A DNA stretch of 64,000 nucleotides from Neurospora tetrasperma FGSC 2508. Taxonomy: Eukaryota; Ascomycota; Sordariomycetes; Sordariales; Sordariaceae. The notes under the pieces are model-generated. The model ran no database searches and was not told where the DNA came from. It worked only from the letters and a program-made list of their open reading frames with translations. Shown piece after piece: positions 21,946 to 33,353 of the stretch (position 1 is its first letter; each line of letters begins with the position of its first letter). The stretch lies in assembly GCF_000213175.1 (NCBI RefSeq), contig NW_009799103.1:1-64000 (forward strand), in the 5' to 3' direction. The position numbers were made by a program, and so were the translations under genes.

Positions 21946-24549
21946 ATGGTCAAAACAATCCAGCTGGGAAGCCGGCTGCGGTACCCCATCACCATCACCA
22001 AGCTCTACAAGGAACCCAACCAGCCCATCAAGAAAAAGGAAGCGCTCTTCCAGTACTCGTTCAAATGGAAGCGCACCGTCGGCGACAACATCCGCGGAGA
22101 GACATGGGAAGCCGAAGAAACCACCTACGCCGACTGGAGTTCGCCCTCAGACGGCGAGCTCAAGTCATGGAAGATCCGCGTCGGCCAAGAAATCTCCCGA
22201 GATCAAGACTGCATGGTCGTCAAGGAGTCGTGCTCCCATGATGTCCAGTTTGGCGGCCTCTGCGCCATCTGTGGCAAGGACATGACCGAGGTCAACTGGG
22301 CCGCCGAGTCCCGCGACATGGACCGCGCCCCCATCAACATGGTGCACGACCAGACACACCTCACCGTTAGCGAGACGCAGGCCCAAAAGACCGAGAACGC
22401 CCTCCAGCGCCGTCTGCTCCAGCACCGCAAGCTCAGCTTGGTCGTCGATCTGGACCAGACCATCATCCACGCTTGCATCGACCCGACCGTTGGCGAGTGG
22501 CAGAAGGACCCGTCCAATCCCAACTACCCATCCGTCCGCAACGTCAAGTCCTTCCAGCTGGACGATGGCCCCCGCGGCGTCGCCAACAACTGCTGGTACT
22601 ACATCAAAATGCGGCCAGGCCTCGAGGACTTTCTCAAAAAGATCTCAACCATGTACGAGCTACACGTCTACACCATGGGCACTCGCGCCTACGCCCAGAA
22701 TGTGGCGCGCATCGTCGATCCCGACAAGAAGCTGTTTGGCAATCGGGTCATCAGCCGCGACGAGAACGGCAACATGTACGCCAAAAGCTTACAGCGGTTG
22801 TTCCCCGTCAGCACCAAGATGGTGGTGATCATTGATGATCGAGCGGACGTGTGGCCGCGCAACAGGCCCAATCTGATCAAGGTCTCGCCATATGACTTCT
22901 TCAAGGGAATTGGTGATATCAACTCTGGGTTTCTGCCGAAGCAACAGGGTCTGCTTACTCCGAGTGCGGCGGCGACCACGAATGGTGGTTTGGCGCGCAT
23001 TGCACCGGCGCCATCTCCCGACAAGGAGGACAGCACCACGATGGAGCCGCCGCTGGAGAAAGCCCTCGAAGAGCAGGAAAAGACGCTAGAAAAACAGATC
23101 AAAGACAGGCCTTTGCAAGCGCTGCAAGAGCAGCAAGACAAACAAGATGAAGCAGCCGAGAGGGCATCCGCCACCCCAGAAAACGGCAACACCGAGTCCA
23201 CCACTCCTCCACCCCCTCATCACCGGCACCAGGTTTTGCAAGACGACGACCGGGAACTCGCCTTTCTCGAAAACCACCTCACAGCCCTTCACAAATCCTT
23301 TTTCCAAGCTTACGAGCAGAACCGCCTTTCCCAACCCTCCTCCTCTCCATCCTCGCTCGACACTCAATCCATCCCAGACGTAGGCTCCATCCTCACCACG
23401 CTTAAAGCTCAAGCGCTCAGCGGATGTAAAATCGTCCTCTCCGGGATTGTTCCGATAGGGATGGACGTCTACCGCTCCGAGATCGGGTTGCAAGTTGCCA
23501 GCTTTGGAGCCGAATTGCGCAGCTCCGTGACGCGAGACGTGACGCACTTGGTAGTCAGCTCCCAGAGGCCACGGACGAAGAAGGTCAGACAAGCAATACG
23601 CTACCTCCCCAAAATCAAGATCGTCAACCAGGACTGGCTGGCAGCGTGTTTCTCAGAATGGAGGGTGGTGGAGGAGGGGCCTTATCTCATCGAAGGACTG
23701 GAGGATGCGCAAAAGAAGTTGAACGAAAAGGTTCAGGATGCCGAGGCGACAGAGACGGTGAGCGATGCTGATGATACAGACAGCGGAAATGCGCCGCCGG
23801 GGAAAAAGAGGATCCTGAGATTAAAGTCGCCACCGAGAGTCCGGTTCGCCACCGCCGCTAGCACTGGGAACGACGAGGACGAGGATGAGGACGAGGAGGA
23901 CTCGGATTCGGGTGGAGATGATGAAGACGAGGATGAGGATATGGATGAGGAGCTCGAGGCGTTCAAGCCAACGGATGCTGATGGACAATTAAGCCCTATT
24001 GATGGGCTAAAGACGTTCAATTGGGGTAGCGCGGATGAAGAGTTGGCAGAATTTCTTGAATCTGGTTCGGACGACGAGGAGGAAGAGGAAGATGAAGATG
24101 ATGAAGATGGCGACAACGCAAATGGCGACGAAGAAGAGGAGGCACCCGCCCAGGCGACAACAAACATAACTACAACAAGCTCGTCCTACGAAAAAATACC
24201 GGCCGCCCAAGGCACTGCGCCCTCAACAAAACGCAAAGCAGACGACGAGGAAGAAGAAGAAAGTCACAAACGCCGGAAATCCCTCCTTGGTCCCGGTCCC
24301 TCCTCGCTTAGAAACGAGCTAAAGGATGAGGACGTTGAGGCTACAACTGCGGAGGTGGAAGCCCAGGCTGCCCACGATGATCAGGATGTTCAAGATGCAG
24401 ATGACCTGGACAAGGAATTTGAGGAGCTGGATGAGGAGGCTTTGGAGGCGGATTTCCTGGCGATGGATGATGGCGATGGGGACGAGGCACAAGGGCAACA
24501 AGTGGACGGGGATGGAACGGGGAATGGAGGTGTTAGTGAGAATGGCTAG
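21946..24549 (+). CDS. FCP1: RNA polymerase II CTD phosphatase FCP1
   Basis: One exon encodes 867 aa. An N-terminal region with a Cys cluster (ESCSHDV...LCAICGKD, about 94-111) precedes the FCP-homology phosphatase domain. The signature DLDQT is at residues 168-172, where Asp168 is the nucleophile of the DxDxT family; MRPGLEDFL and VVIIDDRADVW complete the fold. A BRCT domain follows (ALSGCKIVLSG to IVNQDWLAACFSEW, about 490-580). A very acidic tail ends in the DLDKEFEELDEEALEADFL segment, typical of the FCP1 C terminus that contacts TFIIF. The enzyme removes phosphate from Ser2/Ser5 of the Pol II C-terminal repeats in the nucleus and recycles the polymerase. The start has a good context and full family length. 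Confidence 0.97.
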   Translation: MVKTIQLGSRLRYPITITKLYKEPNQPIKKKEALFQYSFKWKRTVGDNIRGETWEAEETTYADWSSPSDGELKSWKIRVGQEISRDQDCMVVKESCSHDVQFGGLCAICGKDMTEVNWAAESRDMDRAPINMVHDQTHLTVSETQAQKTENALQRRLLQHRKLSLVVDLDQTIIHACIDPTVGEWQKDPSNPNYPSVRNVKSFQLDDGPRGVANNCWYYIKMRPGLEDFLKKISTMYELHVYTMGTRAYAQNVARIVDPDKKLFGNRVISRDENGNMYAKSLQRLFPVSTKMVVIIDDRADVWPRNRPNLIKVSPYDFFKGIGDINSGFLPKQQGLLTPSAAATTNGGLARIAPAPSPDKEDSTTMEPPLEKALEEQEKTLEKQIKDRPLQALQEQQDKQDEAAERASATPENGNTESTTPPPPHHRHQVLQDDDRELAFLENHLTALHKSFFQAYEQNRLSQPSSSPSSLDTQSIPDVGSILTTLKAQALSGCKIVLSGIVPIGMDVYRSEIGLQVASFGAELRSSVTRDVTHLVVSSQRPRTKKVRQAIRYLPKIKIVNQDWLAACFSEWRVVEEGPYLIEGLEDAQKKLNEKVQDAEATETVSDADDTDSGNAPPGKKRILRLKSPPRVRFATAASTGNDEDEDEDEEDSDSGGDDEDEDEDMDEELEAFKPTDADGQLSPIDGLKTFNWGSADEELAEFLESGSDDEEEEEDEDDEDGDNANGDEEEEAPAQATTNITTTSSSYEKIPAAQGTAPSTKRKADDEEEEESHKRRKSLLGPGPSSLRNELKDEDVEATTAEVEAQAAHDDQDVQDADDLDKEFEELDEEALEADFLAMDDGDGDEAQGQQVDGDGTGNGGVSENG

Positions 24550-25258
24550 GAGCACATCTGAAATTGGGACGAGAATTGATAAATATGGGAATACGTACAG
24601 TATTGGTAATGTTCTGTAATGTGTAACCTATGGTAGTGATGAGATCCTCCCGTGTGCCTGTAAGTTTTGGATCATGATGCAAGGTGTAAATGAGGCCAAG
24701 TTGTGGTGTGCATCCATCCATCAGGCGTTCAAGGGTCGGGTGTGGTTATGGACATTTTGTAGCATCAATCACTTCTCTTGTTACTATGATTTCAACACTT
24801 GGTTGTCGTTGATTGTGGTGATGAACTTCCATGAAGCCGTCTACAAATGCTGCTAACATCCCGGGGGTGCACCAACCACTATCATCTGTTAGCGAGATAC
24901 CGCCTTACGTAATCTTACACAACTAAGCAGCCGCCCCCTCCCAATGGAGCTCCAGGCTCGCTGACACCTTCCCCGGCTGCTGCCGCGGCGGGCGGCACAA
25001 CAGGGCTGAGGTGGCTGCCAATTGAAGCTCAAGTTGATTTCGTCCGTCGCAACGAAGCGTTTCTACATCACTTCTTCCACTCTCCTCCCCAGAGCTCTGC
25101 CCGACTCCTGTCCCCTCGACAACTCCCACCGACCGATCGAGCACGGCAGACATAGCAGGCGATTGATTATTTGATCGAAGCGAAAAGCCAATCGAGCGGG
25201 GCGCAAGCGACCGAGCAAGAGGAACACAGAACTCTCGAACCCACACGATTAGCCCAAC
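24550..25258. other. Intergenic, NDUFA13 promoter side
   Basis: This stretch holds the FCP1 3' flank and the upstream region of the NDUFA13 gene. No gene or repeat is recognised. Confidence 0.55.
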
Positions 25259-26479
25259 ATGCCTCAGGATATGCCCCCCGCTGGCGGCTACGATGCCGTT
25301 CAGTACAAGGTGGGTCTGCTCTTTTCTTGCTCTTTGTTTCAGCTGGCAATGGACAAGGCGCGATACGACGGATGAGGTACACTCGACAACTGGGGACCGG
25401 CTTCGGTAGAGGAAAACAAAATATGGACGAGGGCAAGAGGAGGGTAACGAAGTAACGAGGAATCGGAACGTTGGAAGGCTGGTGGACAACAACTGGTGGA
25501 GTGCTGCTCGAGTCATGTCATCCCCAGGCCTATACTGGCCCTGACTCTCAAGTCGAAGAACTGCGCAGCGACCTGCGCCGACAAACAAGAATACGGATTG
25601 ATGGGTCAGAAAATATCAATGCGAAACCACCGTCTGGGAAAAGGCAGAATATCGCAGCATGCTCGACGTCGTTCTGTCGGACGTTGAAGATGGAGTCCCT
25701 CCCCGACCAGGATGCGTGGCCTTCGAACTGTACCTGGAATCCGGGGAAGTGGGTTATGCTGTGGGGACGGGGGACAAGAACAGAAACGTGCGAGGTCGTC
25801 GAGAACAACAACCGACATATGATTCACAACGAGCAAGTTCATGATTGCCTACGGTTCTGCCCTTCGTGGTATTCAGCCGTTGTGTCCAGAGGGCTGCGCC
25901 GTGCGAAAAGATCGGAAACTCTCTCGCGGCCCCGTCCTCGTACTCAGTGTCGTCCTTCGCGTCGTTCAAGCACCGTCTCCACGCAGAGGCGTCTACGAGC
26001 TGTTTCGTTTCGTGGAGTTAGAAGAACCTGAAACTGACCATGACTTTCCAGCGCAACCTCCCGCCTAGCGCCTTCAAGCCCAAGACCTTGCTTGCCTTTG
26101 GTGGTTTGATCATGGTTTACGGCTGGTACCATCTCTTCCACGGTATCCGTGAGCAAAGGTACCTTGCCTCCGCTTTCTCACATGCTGTCTCTCTGTCTCT
26201 CCCCCACCCCTTTCCCCTTTTCCTCTCCCCTTCCTTACACACCAGACGGCTCACTCAACCAATCACACTAGAGAACTCGCCCGCGAGAAGATGTGGTCCC
26301 GCATCCACCTGATTCCCGCCCTCCAAGCCGAAGAAGACCGTGATCTTGTCCGTCGCCACTTGGCCGACGTCCAGCGCGAGAAGGAGCTGCTCGGAGACAA
26401 GGCCGTCAAGGCTTACCACTCGGACAGATATGTCCGTCCTACTTTCGCAATTACTCCCGGGAAGATCATCAAAGATTAG
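25259..26479 (+). CDS. NDUFA13: Complex I subunit GRIM-19/NDUFA13
   Basis: Three exons, 25259-25309, 26052-26158 and 26272-26479, give 121 aa. Exon 1 encodes only 17 residues (MPQDMPPAGGYDAVQYK), and exon 2 opens with RNLPPSAFKP; joined, they form the family's conserved start. The first intron is 742 nt (GTGGGT to TTCCAG), very long for this window. The second is 113 nt. One membrane helix is visible (LLAFGGLIMVYGWYHLF, about residues 29-45), followed by the helical RELAREKMWSRIHLIPALQAEEDRDLVRR matrix-arm segment. The subunit belongs to mitochondrial NADH:ubiquinone oxidoreductase, inserted in the inner membrane at the junction of both arms. No separate presequence is needed in this family. 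Confidence 0.93.
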
Positions 26480-26709
26480 ATGTCGACCGACTTGGAGGAA
26501 GAAGTGCCGAGAATGTGGGAATGGTGATGGGAGGAACACAGGACTCCCCAGCTGGTTGTTGGCGGTTGGCTGTACCTAGATGAGGTACTTGCCTGGTTCA
26601 AAATGAAGGGATAAAATAAACTTAGACGAGAAAGCAAACAGGGTGTTGAGGTAATGACAGGTTATGCGGCCTGAGAATCCGGTTCTTTTGACATCTATGT
26701 CCCTGAGCC

Positions 26710-27070
26710 CTATCCTTCGTGAGACAGGAGATCGTACCTAGCAATGATATCATGAGCTCGGGTCTCCATTCGGCGAGCAACTACGTAGACGTTTGCATCG
26801 TCGTCAATGCCAGGGTTGCCATAAATAACTGTCAAGTAGGTATCACTAAGGCAGTTTATATCTACCTCTAGCCACAAGTTCTCGCAGCTTGATCTGACAC
26901 ATGAGTGCCGTGACAATCCATGTGTGGATCGAAAGTGCTATAACCATTTTACTTAACAGCATGGTGACGGCGGCGGGAAGATGAGGAGGAACGAAAGGGT
27001 CAGAGGCACTTCCAGCCTTGATGAGTAGAAGTAGACTTGTAAGGTACCAGCAGAGGGACTTCTCCATCAT
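26710..27070 (-). CDS. Small candidate gene, two-TM-like protein of 107 aa
   Basis: I do not recognise this protein. Two exons, 26866-27070 and 26710-26828, would give 107 aa. The N terminus is signal- or TM-like (CWYLTSLLLLIKAGSAS), a second hydrophobic stretch follows (AVTMLLSKMVIALSIHTWIVTALMC), and the C terminus is charged (YVVARRMETRAHDIIARYDLL). The joining intron, GTAGAT to TTGACAG, is only 37 nt, shorter than is usual in these fungi. Either the splice model is off or the frames meet by another route. It sits between NDUFA13 and CHL1. Composition on both sides of the junction looks coding, but without transcript or homologue support it remains a candidate. Confidence 0.4.
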
Positions 27071-27336
27071 TGCTTGTACATGTACCTCGCAGCGTCCTCT
27101 CAAACAGCGAGATCGTTAAATGAACAAACGAACAACCATCCCAGTCCCGTGCCGATTTCACTCCGCCCGCAACGGGAGCTCACGTTCAAACGTGACTTCC
27201 TCGTGTCCCAGAAGTGGCTACCTAGGCAACTCACCTACCCAACCAACATAACATTGCCATTCCCAAGAACTTTACAACAAGCATTCACCCTTGTCTGATC
27301 AACAGAGAACTAGAGGCAACTTCCCCCTACACCTCC

Positions 27337-30300
27337 CTAATTCTTACCTCTAAAAAACATATTGACCCTCCCCATCATTCCCTGCAACCCCTTCAGTACC
27401 TTTCCATCCTCCTTGGCCTGCCTCTGCGTCTCGTCCCACCCCTCTCTGATCCACCCCGGCAACTTGGCCCTCACATGCTCCTTCTCAAACCGATTGTCTA
27501 TCAACACAATCGCCGCGTAATCGTTCTGATGCCGAATCGCTCTTCCAATCGACTGGTTGACGGCACGAAGCGTGGCGTTTTCGTAAAATTGGTGGGAGTC
27601 GCGCGCAGCGAGTTTGCGAACGTTGGGAGGTTTGTGTTTATCCTTGTTTCTGGACGAAGAGGGGTTGGTAGAGTGGTGGGTGGTGTTGGACGGGGGCGGG
27701 ATCACTGGGGCGGGAAGAGGTGCGGTGGCGGTGCTGGTTTGTTGGGAGGCGGTATACCGCTTGATAAAGTTCGCTTCGAGATACTCTCTGCGCGCTAGCC
27801 ATTCGGGGGAGTGGGGGTTGGGATAAGGCATGCCGACGACGATGACGCACCGGCCGAGGCGGTCGGAGAAGTTGATGCCTTCGGACATCTTGCCGCCTAT
27901 TACCGACAGCAACATGGCGCCTTTGACCCGACTTCCGGCCGGGGAGAGAGGACGGACTTCGGAATGGATGACGTCGCTGTACTTTTGGAGCGTCTGCTCG
28001 CTCGACTCGGTTTTGGAGTCTATGAACAGGGCTTTCTTGCTTTCGAGTCGCTCCCAGATGGTTTTGGGGCCCATGGCTTGCTCGTGCGTCTTCCAGACTC
28101 CAATGACTTCTTCCAGGTAGCCGTAAGAGGGGAAGAAGGCGACGACGCCGTCCGGTACGACAGAGCAAAGATTGAGTAGCACCAAGCCGAGGCGGTTGAT
28201 CATGTTGGGATTGCTGCGCTTGGCAAAGGTGAAGTCGAAGCAGTCCTCGCCGATTCCCGTGTCCACTTTTGGGTTGGGGGCGATAGAACCCAGAGTCCAG
28301 ACGCAGAGGTTGTCTGGGGGAATGACATGTCCGCAGCTGAGTGTTGTGATCTTCTCTGGCGGTACGTCTGGGAATAAATGTGCTTTGTAGTCCTCGAAAG
28401 GGGACATCGTTCCACCAGCCAGGATGACCGCCCTTGCGCTCTCCGCAATCGACGAGAATGCGTGTGTCGGCGAGAGAAGCATGTAGCTGAGCTTCATATC
28501 TTGCAGTTCGCCCCTAGGTGGAGGTATCTTCTCATAGAAGATCCTGCCCTCCGAGCTCAAATTCGTCAAGGCCGTCAAGAAGGAGCACAGAGTGTGGAGC
28601 ACTGGTGGTCTGCCCTGCCTCGCCTTTATCTCCGTCTCGGCTTCCTCATCATCTGTGTCACGACCTTCTTCCTCGCAATAACTAATATACCCCTCGATCT
28701 TGAATGCCAACTTGCTCTCCTGGACATACCGTATCAACTTGTACAAGTTAATTTGATCCGCGCCACCCGTCTTCAACAAAAGGCTGGTGTCAAGCACAAT
28801 TCCTTCCTGGTCTGCCTTGTGCCCCAAAGCAGCCTTGTCCAGTTTTGTTTTGATGTACACTCCCAAAGCTTCCACGACCCTTTGTAGCTGAGCAACCATG
28901 ACCTTGTTTTCGCCAGTTAGCTTTTGGTGAAACCGCTGGTAATACATGCCAAGTGATAGTTTCGCTCTTTTGAGGTCGGTGTACTTGATCTCAGCAGCAT
29001 GCACGTTAGATACGGCATCCATAATGTTGTGTGCCTCGTCTATAATCACGATGTTTCCTTCCAATTTAATGCCCAACGCCTCACGGGCGCTTTTTTGTAG
29101 GAGGAGAGGATATGGTAATGTGATCACCTCTGCTCCGGGAATGGCAGCACGGGAGGCGTAGTAAGGACATATCTGTAACTGCTTGCCGGTCTGGTAGAGG
29201 TCTTCAATATCTGGGAGGGTGGCGAGAGCGGTGTCGCGGAACTCGTGGGTAGCTTTGAGGTTGGCGGCGTTGGGTAGATAGGGACATCGTTGTTCTTTGG
29301 GTGTCTTGGATTGTTGGAGGGATTGACATCGTTCGTTGATGGCGGCGAGGGTGCCAAGTTTGTTAACGGTGGGATTGATGCAGAGTTTTTGCCGTGAGGA
29401 AAGCGGAATCTGCTTGACAATTTCTTTAGCTGGTTCTTCTTGAGGATTTGGCGTTGGAACAGAAGCAGGAAATTCCGGCCTCCTCAGCTCCTGAATAAAC
29501 TGCGTCAACTGCGAATGCGTCCTCGAGGTATAGAAGATCTGTCCATTGTGTAAGCTTCATTCCTTTTGCGAGCCCCGTCATTCAGTTGAACTCACCTTAA
29601 TCTCCTCCTCAGCCACTGGTCCCTCGTTCGCTCCCTTCTTCCCTCCCGCAGTCCCCATCCCCACCTTCTCCAAAAGCTCCCTCGTCTCCTTGCTCAACTG
29701 ACCCATCGGGTCATTCTCGTCCAGCCCCCCTTCATCCCTCCAATCCCCAATCAAGAACTCCTTGTCCTCATCACTGGCTGTCAACCCTCTACTCCCGCCG
29801 CTCTCCTTCTTTTTTCCCCCCTCTTCCTCATCCCCTTTCCCCCGGTTCAACTTCCTCCTCTTTCCACCTCTCGCTTGCCCTTCCTCCCCTTCCTTTTCCA
29901 TCTCCCTCTCCTTTTGCCTTATCCTCTCCAGCGTTCTTTCCATCTCTTCATACTTCTGCGCCAACTCCTCCCGTTTCCTCTTGATGGCACTTTCCACCAT
30001 CCATTCCGGCTCCCCGGATGCCTCCATTTGCTGCTGGATTTTTTCGATTTCGGCTTCGAATTGCAACCGCTTGTGGTTACGTAGCCAGGTCAAGGAGCCG
30101 CAGATTAGTGATAACGACTTGCCGGTGCCGGTGGGAGACTCGAAGAGGGCGATTTGTGCGTGGCCCTTGGGGACACTGCTGCTACTACTCGGACCTTTGT
30201 CTTTATCTTTGCTGGTAGTGGTTTGGGGAGCGATGGATTGGGATGGTTGGGTGGCCCTATTTTCGAGGTGGACGGTAGGGGCGGTGGTAGGATTGAATAA

Positions 30301-30600
30301 GGGGGGCGTGGATGAGGACGTGGAGGGGTTGCTAGGGATGAGTGTGGCGGCAGTCGATGAGAACGTGGCAGAAGGGACGGTGTTGTTCGTGCTGTTGGTC
30401 GTCGTTTGAGGGGGCACGGCGACGGTTCGGTCTAGAACAGAATACAGAGTCTGCATAAAGGCTGTTTGGATGGGGTAGGGAGTGTATGGGTGGTTGAAGT
30501 CGGTTGGTGGTGGTCTCATGTTGTCGGAATTCTGGGAGTCCCTTTGGATGAAGGAGGGGGCTATGACGTTGATGTCGGGTATTGGTAGTGTGGAAGCCAT
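27337..30600 (-). CDS. CHL1: Fe-S DNA helicase CHL1 (DDX11 family)
   Basis: Two exons, 29596-30600 and 27337-29538, give 1068 aa. The 57-nt intron (29539-29595) is GTGAGT to GGACAG, and splicing makes the conserved [14 protein letters not shown] motif Ia. The XPD/RAD3-like helicase parts are all present: Q-motif-like [11 protein letters not shown] near 35-45, Walker A SPTGTGKS near 155-162, four probable Fe-S cysteines near 388, 406, 420 and 459, the DEAH box near 502-505, and motif [16 protein letters not shown] near the C terminus. CHL1 is a 5'-3' helicase that supports sister-chromatid cohesion and replication-fork stability in the nucleus. Between the Q motif and Walker A lies a Ser/Thr/Pro-rich insert of roughly 90 residues that looks unstructured. 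Confidence 0.95.
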
Positions 30601-31305
30601 TCTGTAGTACTTTTGTGATTGATGCGCTGAACGCTGGTGAGGAGGATGTAGTGAGACGTAGAATCAGGTAAGTAGTGATGGGTTATGGTGGATGGGTGAA
30701 TTCTTCGATTTCGCGGAAACGGACAAAAAGTCACAAAAGTGGGGTAGACGAGAGGTTTTCTTGGAGAGATGTTGGAACAGTCTGGAATATCAAAGCAAGG
30801 CAATGTATGGCGCCTGCGCAACGAGACTGTGTGATGGAGATGACTCTTCCAAAGAACATGGATGTTGGAGATGCAGCTTGCGTTACGTGACGAACAAGTC
30901 GTGACGAGAGGGATGAGTAGCGAGGTCACGTGAGTTCGTGTTCAGTGCTGTGCTTCCAGATTGGGAAGTTCTGTTACGGTGCTGCCTGCTCAGGGGCAAA
31001 GTCAAGAACGAAGTCTCCAGCAACAAGATCGATGAATACCTCTATGCTAAGGCATTGTGCCTACCTACAGTAACAACCTCCCTGCGCCAATGCGATCGGT
31101 TGGTATCTAAAACCGTATCTAATCATGAATCCGCCAGACCCGACTTTAAGTAATTCATACACCAATATGAACTTGCAACGCCCTGCGCCTATTATGCTAC
31201 CATTCCCGGTTGAACGCCTTTAACCTTTCGCACCCTCCTTGGACTGTCTCACCTCGCCAATCAATGTCATACAATACTCCGGAGACAATCCGTGAACCCA
31301 GGCCA
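30601..31305. other. Intergenic, no gene seen
   Basis: This is the CHL1 promoter side and the CDC7 3' flank. It has short chance frames only, and one CCTACCTA-class motif near 31060. Confidence 0.55.
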
Positions 31306-32952
31306 CTAAACCCGCAAGATATCCATCTCATCCTCCTCCGCCTCTTCCTCTTCCTCGCCACTTTGGCTTCCGCCATGTTCCTTCTCTAATCCCATCTGCA
31401 GAAAGGGATGATTCAATGCATCCTCTGCACTAATTCTCCTCGCTGGATCCAGGTCCATACACTTGGCCAAAAACTCCACCGCCAATTTCTCATCCTCGGG
31501 CATCTTGACGCCCGTATCCCGACACGTGCTCCAGAGAATAATGCGCTCAAAACTGAACCCCTGCGTACCTATCGTCGGGATGGTCGTCTCAAACATGCAC
31601 CCATGGAGCTGGCCGGCCTGTCGCATGCGCTTAATACCGAAGATGGTGGCAATCTCGATCATGGCTTCGACATCGTCGGCTGAGTTGAAGAAGGGGAAGC
31701 GTTTGGACAGGATGGTGAGGAGGATCACGCCGGCAGACCAAATATCGATTTTGGTGGTTTGCTCCGTACACTTGAACAGCACTTCGGGCGCACGGAAGCC
31801 TCGGGTGCCAGCGCGGTTGGCGCGCCGCGAGGGGCGCGTGTCTTGTTTCGGGTAGCCGTTGTGCGGCACACTGGAGTTGAGGTGGGCGGTGCGGAGGCGG
31901 TTGCGCCGGGTGGTCGAATCCTCATGGCAGAGGCAGGGTTTGCATTCGGACCCCTCACGCTCGGCAAGACCAAAGTCGACGAGAACACCGCGCCTGGTGG
32001 CGGGGTCGTAGAGAAAGTTTGTGGGTTTGATGTCACGGTGAAGGATCTTGTGGCGGTGGACGCTCTCGAGAGCAGTGAAGAGGGACCGCAGGTAGATGGC
32101 GATATCCGTAGGTGTCATCTTGCGGAAGTATTCGCGGAAGTCGGCATGGCGGAAGTAAGGGAGGATAGCAATAACCTGGTCGGTCTCGCGGAAGGCCGTG
32201 ATTAGGGGGCAGACTGATGTGCAGCCGCGCAGGTCGTGTAGCAAGTCGAGCTCGTTCAGAATACGGGTGGGAGAGGAGGTGACGTAGATCTTCTTGATGG
32301 CGACATATTTGGGTTTGCGTCGTGGGCGACTGGTCATACTGGAGCCCGAGCTGCGTCCGTATGTCCTGAGAGGGGGAGGCGCCCACTTGTCACTTTCTTG
32401 TTCGTAGTCCCACGAATTGTCGTACTGATCGTAGACGAGGTCTTCGGCTTTGTAAACGGTCGAAAAGGTGCCTGTTACAGCAAGTGGTCAGTTTGGGGAC
32501 CCTGGGAATAAAAAGTCTGGGTATTGGTGATTTTAACCTTCTCCAATGCGCTTGATCAGCCGGTATTGCTGTCGGAAATTTGGAAAGGTGTTTTGGAGTT
32601 TCTCCATGTCGTCCTGAATGTTGGGGTCGACAATGCCGTCGTCTGAGCTGTCGGAAGAGACCGAATCTTGGTCATCGTCTTCGTCCTCGTGTTGATCCTC
32701 CTGTTGCTCCCCTTCGCCCTCTGTAGCACTGCTTGCTTCAACCTCCTCTTCGGCCTGTCGCTGCTCCTCCTCTTCCTCGTCGTCGTGTTCATGTTCGTCC
32801 ACGTTGTGGGCGTCATGGCGGCCAGTGTTGCTGTAATGGTGTTGTTGCTCTGCCTCCTCGCTCATTTCGGTATCCTGAGTGGAGGGCGCATCTTGGTGTA
32901 AGCGGAAGTGCTCTTCTTCTCGTTGGCGACGTGTTGAGGTAATGGCCGCCAT
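31306..32952 (-). CDS. CDC7: DDK catalytic subunit, CDC7 protein kinase
   Basis: Two exons, 32538-32952 and 31306-32471, give 526 aa. The 66-nt intron (32472-32537) splits the glycine-rich loop, and joining gives RIGEGTFSTVYKAEDL. The donor is a weaker GTTAAA. Kinase motifs are complete: VAIKKI lysine, HRDIKPTNFLYD catalytic loop, DFGLAE, and the APEVLFKC segment after a basic kinase insert (SKNR-like, rich in Arg between DFGLAE and GTRGFRAPE) typical of CDC7. The N-terminal 120 residues are acidic and Gln/Glu-rich. With its DBF4 partner, CDC7 phosphorylates MCM proteins to fire replication origins. The gene is divergent from condensin subunit CND1 across an 820-bp promoter with an MluI box. 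Confidence 0.95.
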
Positions 32953-32966
32953 TGGACCTTCTTCTG

Positions 32967-33065
32967 CTAGCAAAGGATGATGCGACTGACAGTGGAGCCG
33001 AGCGCGAGGGTGGTCAGGGCGAATTCGAGTGTCGAGAGACCAGCAATAACCAGCGCGAGGGCCAT
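32967..33065 (-). other. Possible upstream ORF before CDC7
   Basis: A 32-codon frame from ATG to TAG encodes a hydrophobic peptide starting MALALVIAGLSTLEF. It ends 14 nt before the CDC7 ATG. If the leader includes it, it could lower CDC7 translation. Its hydrophobic make-up is unusual for a chance frame. Confidence 0.3.
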
Positions 33066-33353
33066 GAATCTTGGGGGAACAACAATTGGCTGAAGATGCA
33101 GTGAACCAAGGACCTCAAGAGACCAAGGAAGAAAGAAAAGAGCAGAAAAACACAAAACTGAAGAGGAAAGTGAAGAGTGGTTGGGGATCAGATTGTGTCT
33201 TGTCGGTCAAAATCCCATGTCAGGGCAGTGACGGAATTATTTTGGCGGTAAACAAGTGTTTGAACAATCGATAGCGCCAGAGGGGCCGGTGCACGGGCCA
33301 TTCAAGACGCGACTTGCACCCAAAAGTGGAAGTTTATTGAGCAGAATGCAGGC

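Noticed and set aside
23733-24167. Ser-rich minus-strand frame inside FCP1
   Set aside because: It is the antisense of the acidic Asp/Glu tail of FCP1 (GAN codons read backwards as serine codons).
29762-30409. Long plus-strand frame opposite CHL1 exon 1
   Set aside because: Antisense of the low-complexity and acidic segments of CHL1; it has no motif of its own.
31759-32205. Plus-strand frame opposite the CDC7 kinase domain
   Set aside because: Antisense shadow; the kinase motifs on the other strand fix the coding strand.
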